Shown: positions 26,243 to 34,779 of the stretch, piece by piece
Numbering within the stretch: position 1 is the stretch's first letter
How the letters are laid out: each line of letters opens with the position of its first letter
Assembly (NCBI GenBank): GCA_015489465.1
Contig: WFZS01000185.1
Coordinates: 1 to 50,359, forward strand
DNA: 50,359 nt
Source: Bacteroidales bacterium
Lineage (GTDB): Bacteria > Bacteroidota > Bacteroidia > Bacteroidales > F082
Direction of reading: 5' to 3'
Program-made: the position numbers and the translations under genes
The notes under the pieces: generated by a model
What the model saw: only the letters and a program-made list of their open reading frames with translations
Told to the model about the DNA's origin: nothing
Databases searched by the model: none

Positions 26243-29200
26243 TTAATAGATTACCCCTGTTTTTTTCTCCTCCATCTTCTCACGGGCTGACATTATTATA
26301 AATTGAAGCCTGTTGATAACATTAACTTCACTGATGTCATTGTCAAAATCCAAAAACAGCAAACTTAACTGAGGGTATAACTCTTTTACCTTTTTCTCAA
26401 TCCCCTTCGAAATAATATGATTGGCAATGCACCCGAAAGGTTGAAGGCTCACTACCTGGTTGATGCCATCCTGAGCAAAAGATGCCATTTCCGCCGGTAT
26501 CAGCCATCCTTCGCCAAATTGATTTGCCAACGAAATAATCTCTTCCGCTTTTTTACTCATTTCCAAAATGGAGTGCTCAGGATGATAAAATCTGAATGAA
26601 CTCAATATCTTATCAACTTTATTCTTTTGATATATTGCATAGTTTTTTATGAAACCCAGAATATAATCACTAAACGATGCCCGGCGCAAATTCATCTTCT
26701 TATTGATTTTTATATTCAAAAAATCCTGAAGAAAGAAGTTAATCATCGGAGGAACTTTAACTTCCACACCTTGTTCAATAAGCCAGTTGATAATATGGTT
26801 ATTTCCAAAATTGTTATACTTGATGTATATTTCGCCTACAATACCTATTTTCGGACGCTCCTCAAAGTCAACATCAACCATATTAAATTCTTCAACCGCA
26901 TTTTCCAAAAGAGCATAAAGCCCTTTGATATCCGCATTTTCAATATAGCCATATGCCAAGTTATAATACTTGTCCATCAATTGTTTCGATACTCCTTTTT
27001 CTTTCTCTCGAATAACCGTAGAATAAAACATTTTCGACATTGCATCGGCAAAGAGTGTTCCCGCCAACGTAATAGGTAATATTTTTTTCCAGTTGATTTT
27101 AAAGCCCGGTTGCGGATTCAGTGTTTTACCGCTTGTACCTATTGCCACAATAGGTACATCGCCGTAACCTGCGGCAATCATTCCTTTTTTTATCAGCGAC
27201 AAATAAGATGTTGCCCTGCATTGTCCCCCGGTTTGAGTAATACCTACCGCCACTTTTTTTCTGTCGTATTTTCCCGAATCCAAAGCATGAATTACATCAC
27301 CCACAACCAGTGTAGCAGGATAACATATTTCGTTGTTGGAATATTTCAATCCGTATTCAACCGACTTTTTAGTGGAAGGGGGCAGGTTAACATATTTATA
27401 TCCGGCCAATTTAAAAACAGCCGGTAAGAACGGTGAATAAAAATCGGAAAAGTGAGGACCTAAAATTACCCTTTCCTTGTCATCTTCAGTAAACTCGGGA
27501 GTTCTAGCCCGTTCTTTTAAAACGGCATTTTTCTCGGTTTCCCTGATTTTAAGTGACTCAAGTAATGAACGTAATCTCAGTTTAACCGAGCCCATACTGT
27601 TAATATCATCAATTTTAAGAACAGTGTGAATTTTGTTACCCGTCTGCAAAATAGCGGCTGCTTCATCAACCACAATTGCATCGGGTCCGCAACCGAAGGA
27701 GTTGAGCTGAACAAACTGAAATCTTTCATCCTGTTCGGCTACCCATTGAGCGGCATTGTAAACCCTGTTGGGGTACGACCATTGACTGATAACTTGTAAC
27801 TGCTCAAATCCCGATTTTTCAGCCTGCGGCACGGCATCTTCCGTTAGAACATCCACACCGAGATTAACCAATATGGAAGGAATTTTATGATTTATAAGAG
27901 GATCGCTGTGGTAAGGCCTTCCGGCTAAAACCACGGTAATTTTATCCTCTTTGCTATTTTTTGTCTTTGCAATAATTTCAGCTCCTTTACGGCGTATGGC
28001 TTCTTTAAATTCATTTTGTGCCGTTAATGCTTCGGCAAACGCTTTGTTAAAAGCACTCTTTTTGATTCCAAAACCTTTTAACAACTGATAAATGGATTTA
28101 TAAAGAAGTTTTTCATCTTTATAATTAATAACAGGCTCGTCAATGGGAATATTAAACCTTTTCTCAGGGTTAATGCTATTACGTATTACTTCGGCATAAC
28201 CGCTTACCACCGGACACATGTATGAATTATCAGACTTTTCAAACTCGTTTTTTTGGAAAAACTCAAGAGGATACAAAATCCTGTCAACTTTTTTTTCGGC
28301 CAGTGACAAAATATGTCCATGTACCAATTTAGCGGGAAAACATACGTTATCCGACATTATGGTTCCCTGACCGTTTTCGTACAAGCGGCTGTTTGACTCA
28401 TCAGACAAAACAACTTCAAAGCCCAAAGATGTTAACAACTTATTCCAAAAAGGATAGTTTTCATACATATTCAGCACTCTCGGTATTCCATATCTTAAAA
28501 CCGGTTTTTTAATGTTACTTTTTATTTGAGGACGGTCAAACAATAACCGGTATTTGTAATCGGGCATACTGAATCCCGGCTCTCTTTTTTCACCTGAATT
28601 GGAAAAAATATTTTCACATTTATTACCCGAATAAAATACATGCCCGTTTTCGAAAGTGAACCTTGTGATGGAACAATTATTGGTACATCCTTTACAATGT
28701 AGCATTTTTGTTTTATGCTTACCTGTTCCGTTTAAAGTTTTAACGGGTTCGAAAAATTTCCTTTCCTCGGGTGATGCCTGCAAGTAGCTATTCAATGATA
28801 TAAGGGCGGCACCATATGCTCCCATCATTTCAGGCATATCACTACATTTTACACTTTTTTTGGTAAGCACTTCCAAAGCGCGGTGTACAGCGGGATTTTT
28901 AAAGGTGCCGCCCTGTACCACAATATGGTCTCCCAAGATATCCGCATCGCGGAGTTTAAGTACTTTATATAATGCATTTTTAATAACCGAAATTGCGAGT
29001 CCGGCCGAAATATCTTCTATGGAAGCATTTTCACGTAGAGACTGCTTAACTTTTGAATTCATAAAAACGGTACAACGCGTACCGAGGTCGGAAGGGTTTA
29101 AAGCATTCATAGCCCTGGTAGCAAAATCCCCTACCGTAAACCCGAGAGTATTTCCGAAAGTCTGGATAAAAGAACCGCATCCGGACGAACAACTTTCATT

Positions 29201-30547
29201 AAGTTCTATCCTGTTTATAACGCCGTCATTTACAAAAAGCGCTTTCATATCCTGACCGCCGATATCCATAATAAAACTTACTTGTGGATCAAGATTCCGG
29301 GCGGCGGTAAAGTGGGCTATGGTTTCCACCACTCCGTTGGGTAAACCGAATGCCGCTTTTATAAGGTCTTCACCGTACCCTGTTGAAGTTGCATGAATAA
29401 TCTTTAAAGGACGCCCGGGACGTTGAGATTTCATTTGACTGTCAAACAGAGCCAACCCTTCCTCAATAGCTTTAACGGAATTACCATTATTGTTTACATA
29501 ATAGTGGAACAGCAACTCTTTGTTTTGTCCGATAATAGCTATTTTACTTGTTGTTGAACCAGAGTCAATACCCATAAAACACAGTTCACCGTCATAATCT
29601 TTCAGCGAAACCCTTTTCACTTTCATTTTCTCACGGTTTGCCATCCACTGTTTCCGTTCCTCTTCATCCTTGAACAACGGATTTAAACGGTTTTTAAAAG
29701 TTGTATTATTTGCAGTAAGTTTAATTTTGTTTTTCAGTGTTTCGGCAGTAAACACATGTTGTTCATCCTCTACCGATAAAGCTGTCCCGAAAGCAGGAAC
29801 ATACAAACTGTGTTCTGTTTCAACAACATCTTCCGGTGTAATTTTTAAATTTTCAATAAAAAGCCTTTTCAGTTCACTTAAAAACATAAACGGCCCGCCA
29901 ATGAACATAACCTTCGGTAAAACATCAAAACCTCTTGCCAAAGTATTCATGGTCTGAACCACAACAGCCTGAAACGTCGAAATTGCAATATCGGGCAAAG
30001 GTATTTTCCTGCTCAACAGATTTTGAATATCGGTTTTGGCAAAAACCCCACACCTTGACGCGATAGGATAAATCTTTTGGTGCTTTTTAGCCAACTCGTT
30101 CAGATCACTTGTCGGAATGTTTAGCAACGATGCTATTTGATCTATAAATGCACCCGTACCACCCGCACATGAACCGTTCATACGGATATCCGGCGCACGA
30201 TCGTCACTGAAAAAAATCATCTTTGAATCCTCGCCTCCAATATCAACCAAAGTTTTTACCTCAGGATATTTCTGTTTAACAAAAACCGTTGTTGCAATTA
30301 CCTCCTGAACAAAAGGTATATCTAGTTTCTCACACAAACCGTATCCGGCGGAACCTGTTATGGAAATCCGGAACCGGCTTTCGCCGATTTCCTTTTTTAC
30401 CTCATCGAATAATTCAACGGTTGTTTCGGCAATTTTTGTGTTATGTCTAACATATTTATTAAACACCACATCACCACTGTTATTTAACACAACGATTTTT
30501 GCCGTTGTAGAACCGACATCAAGTCCTATTTTATAATTATTATTCAT
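26243..30547 (-). CDS. Giant acyl-CoA dehydratase activase fusion (two BcrA/BadF ATPase domains plus DUF2229/HgdB-like region)
   Basis: The protein is 1434 aa from the ATG at 30547; an ATG at 30556 would add three residues. Two ASKHA ATPase domains are visible: residues about 5-260 (GLDVGSTTAKIVV, GGEDSKM, SCAGGTGAFIDQ, SRCGVFAKTD) and about 320-590 (GIDSGSTTSKIAI, GGQDMKAL, CSSGCGSFIQTF, GTRCTVFMNSK). Each has the Cys that ligates the inter-subunit [4Fe-4S] cluster in 2-hydroxyglutaryl-CoA dehydratase activases. A Cys-rich segment follows (CKGCTNNCS), then DUF2229/HgdB-like halves with DNVCFPAKLV and NEICYPATLV. Such enzymes use ATP to push electrons to very low potential, as in 2-hydroxyacyl-CoA dehydratases, benzoyl-CoA reductase and double-cubane cluster proteins. 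The substrate is unknown. The enzyme class is oxygen sensitive. Confidence 0.88.
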   Translation of the reverse strand: MNNNYKIGLDVGSTTAKIVVLNNSGDVVFNKYVRHNTKIAETTVELFDEVKKEIGESRFRISITGSAGYGLCEKLDIPFVQEVIATTVFVKQKYPEVKTLVDIGGEDSKMIFFSDDRAPDIRMNGSCAGGTGAFIDQIASLLNIPTSDLNELAKKHQKIYPIASRCGVFAKTDIQNLLSRKIPLPDIAISTFQAVVVQTMNTLARGFDVLPKVMFIGGPFMFLSELKRLFIENLKITPEDVVETEHSLYVPAFGTALSVEDEQHVFTAETLKNKIKLTANNTTFKNRLNPLFKDEEERKQWMANREKMKVKRVSLKDYDGELCFMGIDSGSTTSKIAIIGQNKELLFHYYVNNNGNSVKAIEEGLALFDSQMKSQRPGRPLKIIHATSTGYGEDLIKAAFGLPNGVVETIAHFTAARNLDPQVSFIMDIGGQDMKALFVNDGVINRIELNESCSSGCGSFIQTFGNTLGFTVGDFATRAMNALNPSDLGTRCTVFMNSKVKQSLRENASIEDISAGLAISVIKNALYKVLKLRDADILGDHIVVQGGTFKNPAVHRALEVLTKKSVKCSDMPEMMGAYGAALISLNSYLQASPEERKFFEPVKTLNGTGKHKTKMLHCKGCTNNCSITRFTFENGHVFYSGNKCENIFSNSGEKREPGFSMPDYKYRLLFDRPQIKSNIKKPVLRYGIPRVLNMYENYPFWNKLLTSLGFEVVLSDESNSRLYENGQGTIMSDNVCFPAKLVHGHILSLAEKKVDRILYPLEFFQKNEFEKSDNSYMCPVVSGYAEVIRNSINPEKRFNIPIDEPVINYKDEKLLYKSIYQLLKGFGIKKSAFNKAFAEALTAQNEFKEAIRRKGAEIIAKTKNSKEDKITVVLAGRPYHSDPLINHKIPSILVNLGVDVLTEDAVPQAEKSGFEQLQVISQWSYPNRVYNAAQWVAEQDERFQFVQLNSFGCGPDAIVVDEAAAILQTGNKIHTVLKIDDINSMGSVKLRLRSLLESLKIRETEKNAVLKERARTPEFTEDDKERVILGPHFSDFYSPFLPAVFKLAGYKYVNLPPSTKKSVEYGLKYSNNEICYPATLVVGDVIHALDSGKYDRKKVAVGITQTGGQCRATSYLSLIKKGMIAAGYGDVPIVAIGTSGKTLNPQPGFKINWKKILPITLAGTLFADAMSKMFYSTVIREKEKGVSKQLMDKYYNLAYGYIENADIKGLYALLENAVEEFNMVDVDFEERPKIGIVGEIYIKYNNFGNNHIINWLIEQGVEVKVPPMINFFLQDFLNIKINKKMNLRRASFSDYILGFIKNYAIYQKNKVDKILSSFRFYHPEHSILEMSKKAEEIISLANQFGEGWLIPAEMASFAQDGINQVVSLQPFGCIANHIISKGIEKKVKELYPQLSLLFLDFDNDISEVNVINRLQFIIMSAREKMEEKKTGVIY

Positions 30548-30566
30548 GACTACCATCTTTATTTCT

Positions 30567-30615
30567 GTATGTAAGTACTTACTTACAAAAGTAAAACATT
30601 TTTGAAAAAAGTCAA
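30567..30615 (-). promoter_or_regulatory. Promoter-operator of the activase-methyltransferase operon
   Basis: Read on the minus strand: -33 TTG (30615-30613), 19 bp, -7 TACTTTTG (30593-30586, exact TAnnTTTG), then at once the palindrome GTAAGTAAGTACTTACATAC (30586-30567). The palindrome would sit across the transcription start, about 20-40 bp before the start codon. The matching site at 23556-23575 has the same register. Confidence 0.75.
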
Positions 30616-30761
30616 GGGATTTTTAAAAAAATTTTTTAAAATTAAATTCCAGCATTAAAAAAAGGTTAAATCCTACAAACTAAGTCCTTGTGAATAGTTT
30701 TTTATTTGCAGTTTTAAAATTATATCACCAGGGATGGTAACTTATTTGTTGATATGAATGA

Positions 30762-30810
30762 GTTATCCGTTAATTGTTATTTGTTAATCGTTAATCGTTA
30801 TTTGTTATTG
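30762..30810. repeat. Seven-unit heptanucleotide tandem repeat
   Basis: Seven successive 7-bp units share GTTA at their start: GTTATCC, GTTAATT, GTTATTT, GTTAATC, GTTAATC, GTTATTT, GTTATTG. The array starts at the stop codon of the esterase-like gene (minus strand) and runs downstream of it. The remainder of 30616-30761 shows nothing recognisable. Confidence 0.75.
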
Positions 30811-32010
30811 TTTTTCGGATATTAGTTTTTTCAAATTGTCTTTACCTATAAAAGAAAATACTTTTTCCCGCAAGATTTTTGACTTTTCGTTTAAACCGTT
30901 ATCAACAGCTTTTTTTAAAAATTCAAGGGTTTTGTTTTTGTCTTTTTTCAAGGCAAAATAATATGCTTTGTAATAGAACATATCGGGGTTGGAAGGTTCT
31001 ACGGTTTCGTAAATACTCAAATATTTTTCAAGTTTTTTAAGATTGTGTGTTTTTGCGGCATTTGAAGTAAACATATACGAAACCATTCCGATATAATTAT
31101 AAAGGCGGGCATTCATCAATCTTTCTCCTTTATCAGCAGAAGAGGTTCTTTTTTCATCAAGATATTTTATTCTGTTTTTCCACCATGCCGTATCTTTTTC
31201 CGTAAAATCACTGACAATAATATTTTGTTGTTTCATTTCTTTTTTATCCCACTTTGATAACTTATTTGGATTTTTTACTTCATATTTCAACCCTTCCGTT
31301 TTGTTTTTCAACAATATACCGAAAGCTTCATCAACAACATCAACGGGAGGCCACTCGTGTTTTCCGTCAAAAACCAAAAGATAGGCTCTGTACTTACTTA
31401 ATATAAGTTGGTTATACAGGTTTTTTAACTCTTGAAAATTGAAATCTTTATTACCGACAATACCAATCCATGTAAATGAGTTGTTTTTAAAATGTTGAAT
31501 ATTCGGGAAACCTCCTCCACAACCGATAATTCCTTTGACATTATTATTGAAAATACCTATTAAGGCGGCTATTCGTGCACCGCCGGAAAGACCCATTGTG
31601 AAAAGCCTGTCTTTATCCACGTTAAAATGTTTTTCGACATCGCCGATAAATTCCGTAATAACATGATTACGGTAAGACGGTCGCATCCCGTTTTTTGAAT
31701 TATTGGAAGCAGCCAAAATAACACCATATTTGTCGGCAAGAGTTTTATATTTTCTAACCGGCAAAACACCGTCGGCATGTGGGTCAAATATTAAAAACAC
31801 TTTGGTTTTTCTGTTTTTAGTATAGCTTTCCGGAAGATAAACGGCGTACGACAAAGATGTATCCGATTCAATTTTAATATTTTCGTAAACCTTTCCTGTC
31901 TGAAGGTTTAAATAATGATTTTTTATGGTTTTTTTATCCGTTTTGTTGCTGCATGATAATAAGGAAAGTAAGATAGAAGATAATATAACGGTTTTTATAA
32001 AATTTTCCAT
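30805..32010 (-). CDS. Lipoprotein alpha/beta hydrolase (esterase-like) with C-terminal helical region
   Basis: The protein is 401 aa with a lipoprotein signal (LLSLLSCSNKT, Cys about residue 20). Residues about 50-230 form an alpha/beta hydrolase fold: SYAVYLPESY, VFLIFDPHADG, then the nucleophile elbow GLSGGAR with Ser in the G-x-S-x-G position, and a late His in FDGKHEWPP that fits the catalytic triad. The last 120 residues are helical with a TPR-like feel (YYKAYYFALKKDKNKTLEFL). It is probably an esterase or peptidase-like hydrolase facing the periplasm; the substrate is unknown. It starts 29 bp after the nuclease gene on the same strand. Confidence 0.75.
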   Translation of the reverse strand: MENFIKTVILSSILLSLLSCSNKTDKKTIKNHYLNLQTGKVYENIKIESDTSLSYAVYLPESYTKNRKTKVFLIFDPHADGVLPVRKYKTLADKYGVILAASNNSKNGMRPSYRNHVITEFIGDVEKHFNVDKDRLFTMGLSGGARIAALIGIFNNNVKGIIGCGGGFPNIQHFKNNSFTWIGIVGNKDFNFQELKNLYNQLILSKYRAYLLVFDGKHEWPPVDVVDEAFGILLKNKTEGLKYEVKNPNKLSKWDKKEMKQQNIIVSDFTEKDTAWWKNRIKYLDEKRTSSADKGERLMNARLYNYIGMVSYMFTSNAAKTHNLKKLEKYLSIYETVEPSNPDMFYYKAYYFALKKDKNKTLEFLKKAVDNGLNEKSKILREKVFSFIGKDNLKKLISEKQ

Positions 32011-32039
32011 AACTAAAAAATGTACATTTTTAAATTATT

Positions 32040-33101
32040 TTATACATCATTTTTACCTTGTTTACTATCATAAGATTTTATTGCTTTTATTGTTGCAAGT
32101 TCTATCTCTTCTATTGTCGGTAAATCGGACTTAATTTCTTTCGGAATGGCTTTACTTAACTGAAATTGTGCCACTCCTATTGGTTGTGTCATCCCGCGCA
32201 ATGCATATTCAGCCTCAATCTTATTCCTTTCCTTGCATAATAAAATTCCGATTGTAGGATTATCTTCTTTTGATTTTAATATTTCATCTACCGCTGACAA
32301 ATAAAAGTTTAATTTTCCTGCATATTCAGCTTTAAACTCTTTAGCCTTTAATTCAATTACAACATAACAACGTAATTTTGTATGGTAAAATAACAGGTCG
32401 ATATAATAATCCTTTTTACCTATCTCCAGATGATACTGCCTTCCTACAAAAGCAAAACCTTTTCCCAATTCAAGTAAAAAATGTGTAATATGTTTCGTTA
32501 ATTGTTCTTCTATGCTCTTCTCATCAAGATCTTTTTTTAATGTTAAAAAATCAAATAAATAAGGGTCTTTTAAAGTTTGATTAGCTAAATCCGAATTAGG
32601 TTGTGGTAATGATTGTGTAAAATTTGTTATTGCCTTACCTTTTCTTCCGTATAAATCATTACTTATTTGCAGATCCAGAATATCTCTTGACCAATTATTT
32701 TCAAGAGCCTCTTTAAGATAAAATATTGCCTCGTTTATATTTTGTGACTTACTGATGATCAATATATTATGACCCCACGGAATTTGTGCAACAAGTTGTT
32801 GCACTTTTTCAAAATCGCCTTTATAGAAACTATAAAACTTCTTCATATAAAAGAGGTTTCTTCTAGAAAACCCTTTAATATTCGGAAATTCCGATTTTAA
32901 ATCTTTTGATAAATTATCAACTACCGAATTACCCCAACCTTTTATTTCTTGTTTTTCAAAAATATCTTTTCCTAAATCCCAATAAAGTTTTATTAGCTCA
33001 GAATTAGCAGCAAGAGCTGCTTTAATTTGGGTGGTTCTTATTTTTAATTTTATGGTGTCAACCCATTTCAGATAATCGGCATGCTGTTTTGTTAGTTTCA
33101 C
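32040..33101 (-). CDS. YhcG-type PD-(D/E)XK nuclease (DUF1016)
   Basis: The protein is 353 aa and cytoplasmic. The N-terminal helical half is the DUF1016 N-domain (AALAANSELIKLYWDLGKDI, FSRRNLFYMKKFY, QLVAQIPWGHNILI). The C-terminal nuclease core shows YYIDLLFYH with the metal-binding Asp, then CYVVIELKAKEF with the E-x-K motif, near residues 230-260. The function of YhcG proteins is not well settled; they are linked to DNA processing and occur as scattered accessory genes, some in defence islands. No restriction, toxin or phage gene adjoins it, so it appears alone here. Confidence 0.88.
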   Translation of the reverse strand: MKLTKQHADYLKWVDTIKLKIRTTQIKAALAANSELIKLYWDLGKDIFEKQEIKGWGNSVVDNLSKDLKSEFPNIKGFSRRNLFYMKKFYSFYKGDFEKVQQLVAQIPWGHNILIISKSQNINEAIFYLKEALENNWSRDILDLQISNDLYGRKGKAITNFTQSLPQPNSDLANQTLKDPYLFDFLTLKKDLDEKSIEEQLTKHITHFLLELGKGFAFVGRQYHLEIGKKDYYIDLLFYHTKLRCYVVIELKAKEFKAEYAGKLNFYLSAVDEILKSKEDNPTIGILLCKERNKIEAEYALRGMTQPIGVAQFQLSKAIPKEIKSDLPTIEEIELATIKAIKSYDSKQGKNDV

Positions 33102-33192
33102 CTTTTAATTCTTTTCTACAAAAATAACAATTCATTTTGGCAAAAAGATACTCTATTTCAGGAATCACGAAAAGAATTTATAAACTTAATAT

Positions 33193-34692
33193 TTACTTTA
33201 AAACCTTTTCGGTTTGAAGTATTTTTCCTTCTTTGTTTTTCAGTGTCAAAATATAAATCCCCGATGGTAATGTACCCGTTTCCAATGTTTGATTTTCCGC
33301 TATTACTTTTTCATCAAGAATTTGTTTGCCTCTAATATCGTACAGCGAAACCCTGTAATTATTACCTATTAGCTTGTTACTGAATCTTAGTTTTATTTTT
33401 TGAGAACCCGGATTTCCGGTAATATCAAAATATATTAACACGGGTGTTTTGTTATTTTTAATACCGTTAAGTATATCGGCAGGAGGAACCCAATAATTAC
33501 CCGAAATAGTAATCATCGCCAACATTTTCAAAGTATTACTGTAATAATCTCCACTTATCAAACTTGCGGATTTAACTTTATTATAAAGTTTATTCAACCA
33601 TACCTGATGTGTTGTATCAACCATGGCCCCTACTGCAAATGGAGCTATAAAAGAGATATCGGTCCATCCGTAAATTTTAGTTCCGTCAAGGTGATAACCG
33701 CCGTAAACATTATTTACACTACCTCCCGATGATTGATAAAGCCATTGAGCAATTTTCAAAACGGCGTTTTTCGCTCTTTCATCCCCTGAAATCAAATAAT
33801 CGGTTGCCAATCTCCAAGGATCGCGGCAAGCATTGTAAAAATAATCACCGTCATGTTCATCTTCCAAGTAATAGGGGGCTGCAGGTTTTGGATTTGTATC
33901 AACATCATCAATAAAATCGGGTAACAATCCCGTTAGAGGGCTGTAATTTGTTTGAATGGAATCTATCAATGCATAACATTTGTCAACTACAAAACTCCAG
34001 GCCGTATCTTTAACGGCGATTTTAAACACCTTGAAATGGTCGGTAATAAAATCGGAAGTCCTGGTCCCTTTCATGTAATGTCCGCTACGAACCCAGTCAC
34101 CCAGTTTAACAGAATAAAAATTCTGGTTAATATCACCCTCTTCAGGAGTTGTACCCATAATATCCTGTATAATTAATTCCGCCTCGTGGAAATAGTTTAT
34201 CGGACCGTTACTTCCCCATTGTGCATGGGCTAGCAACAACCCGAAAGCAATATCAATATCACCGTCGGTTGCCGAGTCAGGTCCACCGGCATCAATACAC
34301 CCCGTTATTTGTTTCCATGCCATCAGGTGAGACATAATATGACTGGGATGAGCTTTGTAATAACGGTATAAACCGTCAAAATACATTCGGGCATCAGGAT
34401 CGTAACCTGCCATTAAAGGTACTATCATCATTCCATAGCCCATACCTTCGGAAACGGTAACAATATTATCTTCATCAAAAAAAACATAATACTGGTCATC
34501 TTCGCAACCGTTTACCAAATATTTCGATTTCCAAGCATCGTAAAAAGTTTTTACATGTTCATCAAGTTGCTCTTGTGTATAATTGTCGGGTTTAATATGG
34601 GTATGGTAATATGTGTGTTGAGGAAAAGGAAAATGTTGCGAAAATGATTTCAATACCAATAAAACAAAAAATAAAGTAAATAATCTTCTCAT
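33193..34692 (-). CDS. Secreted GH8 endo-glycosidase with T9SS sorting domain (probable chitosanase)
   Basis: The protein is 499 aa with a signal peptide (to KSFSQ). GH8 motifs run from about 45 to 390: TVSEGMGYGMM with the probable acid Glu82, AHPSHIMSHLMAW, SATDGDIDIAFGLLLA (Asp145 region), and a DGDYFYNACRDPWR block near the expected catalytic-base loop. GH8 includes endo-chitosanases, beta-glucanases and xylanases. The C-terminus is a T9SS sorting domain (VSLYDIRGKQILDEK, GIYILTLKN). I infer chitosanase because the linked genes process glucosamine; sequence alone does not decide. It lies downstream of the susCD-PKD genes with a terminator hairpin between, so its expression may be attenuated or separate. 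Confidence 0.82.
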   Translation of the reverse strand: MRRLFTLFFVLLVLKSFSQHFPFPQHTYYHTHIKPDNYTQEQLDEHVKTFYDAWKSKYLVNGCEDDQYYVFFDEDNIVTVSEGMGYGMMIVPLMAGYDPDARMYFDGLYRYYKAHPSHIMSHLMAWKQITGCIDAGGPDSATDGDIDIAFGLLLAHAQWGSNGPINYFHEAELIIQDIMGTTPEEGDINQNFYSVKLGDWVRSGHYMKGTRTSDFITDHFKVFKIAVKDTAWSFVVDKCYALIDSIQTNYSPLTGLLPDFIDDVDTNPKPAAPYYLEDEHDGDYFYNACRDPWRLATDYLISGDERAKNAVLKIAQWLYQSSGGSVNNVYGGYHLDGTKIYGWTDISFIAPFAVGAMVDTTHQVWLNKLYNKVKSASLISGDYYSNTLKMLAMITISGNYWVPPADILNGIKNNKTPVLIYFDITGNPGSQKIKLRFSNKLIGNNYRVSLYDIRGKQILDEKVIAENQTLETGTLPSGIYILTLKNKEGKILQTEKVLK

Positions 34693-34715
34693 GGCTTGAC
34701 TTTATAATTTTTACA

Positions 34716-34743
34716 GCAAAAAGGCTGCCGAAAACAGGCAGCC
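34716..34743 (-). terminator. Intrinsic terminator after the susCD-PKD genes
   Basis: On the minus strand GGCTGCC pairs with GGCAGCC around a 7-nt loop and is followed by TTTTT. It lies 36 bp after the PKD lipoprotein stop and before the GH8 start, so GH8 needs read-through or its own promoter. Confidence 0.75.
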
Positions 34744-34779
34744 CCCAAAATTAATCTTAAATAAACTACTTGGTTTTTA

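Noticed and set aside
26627-27079. 150-codon plus-strand ORF inside the activase gene
   Set aside because: It is a shadow of the conserved C-terminal half of the activase fusion.
30762-30810. CRISPR-like array
   Set aside because: The units are 7 bp with no spacers, so it is a simple tandem repeat.
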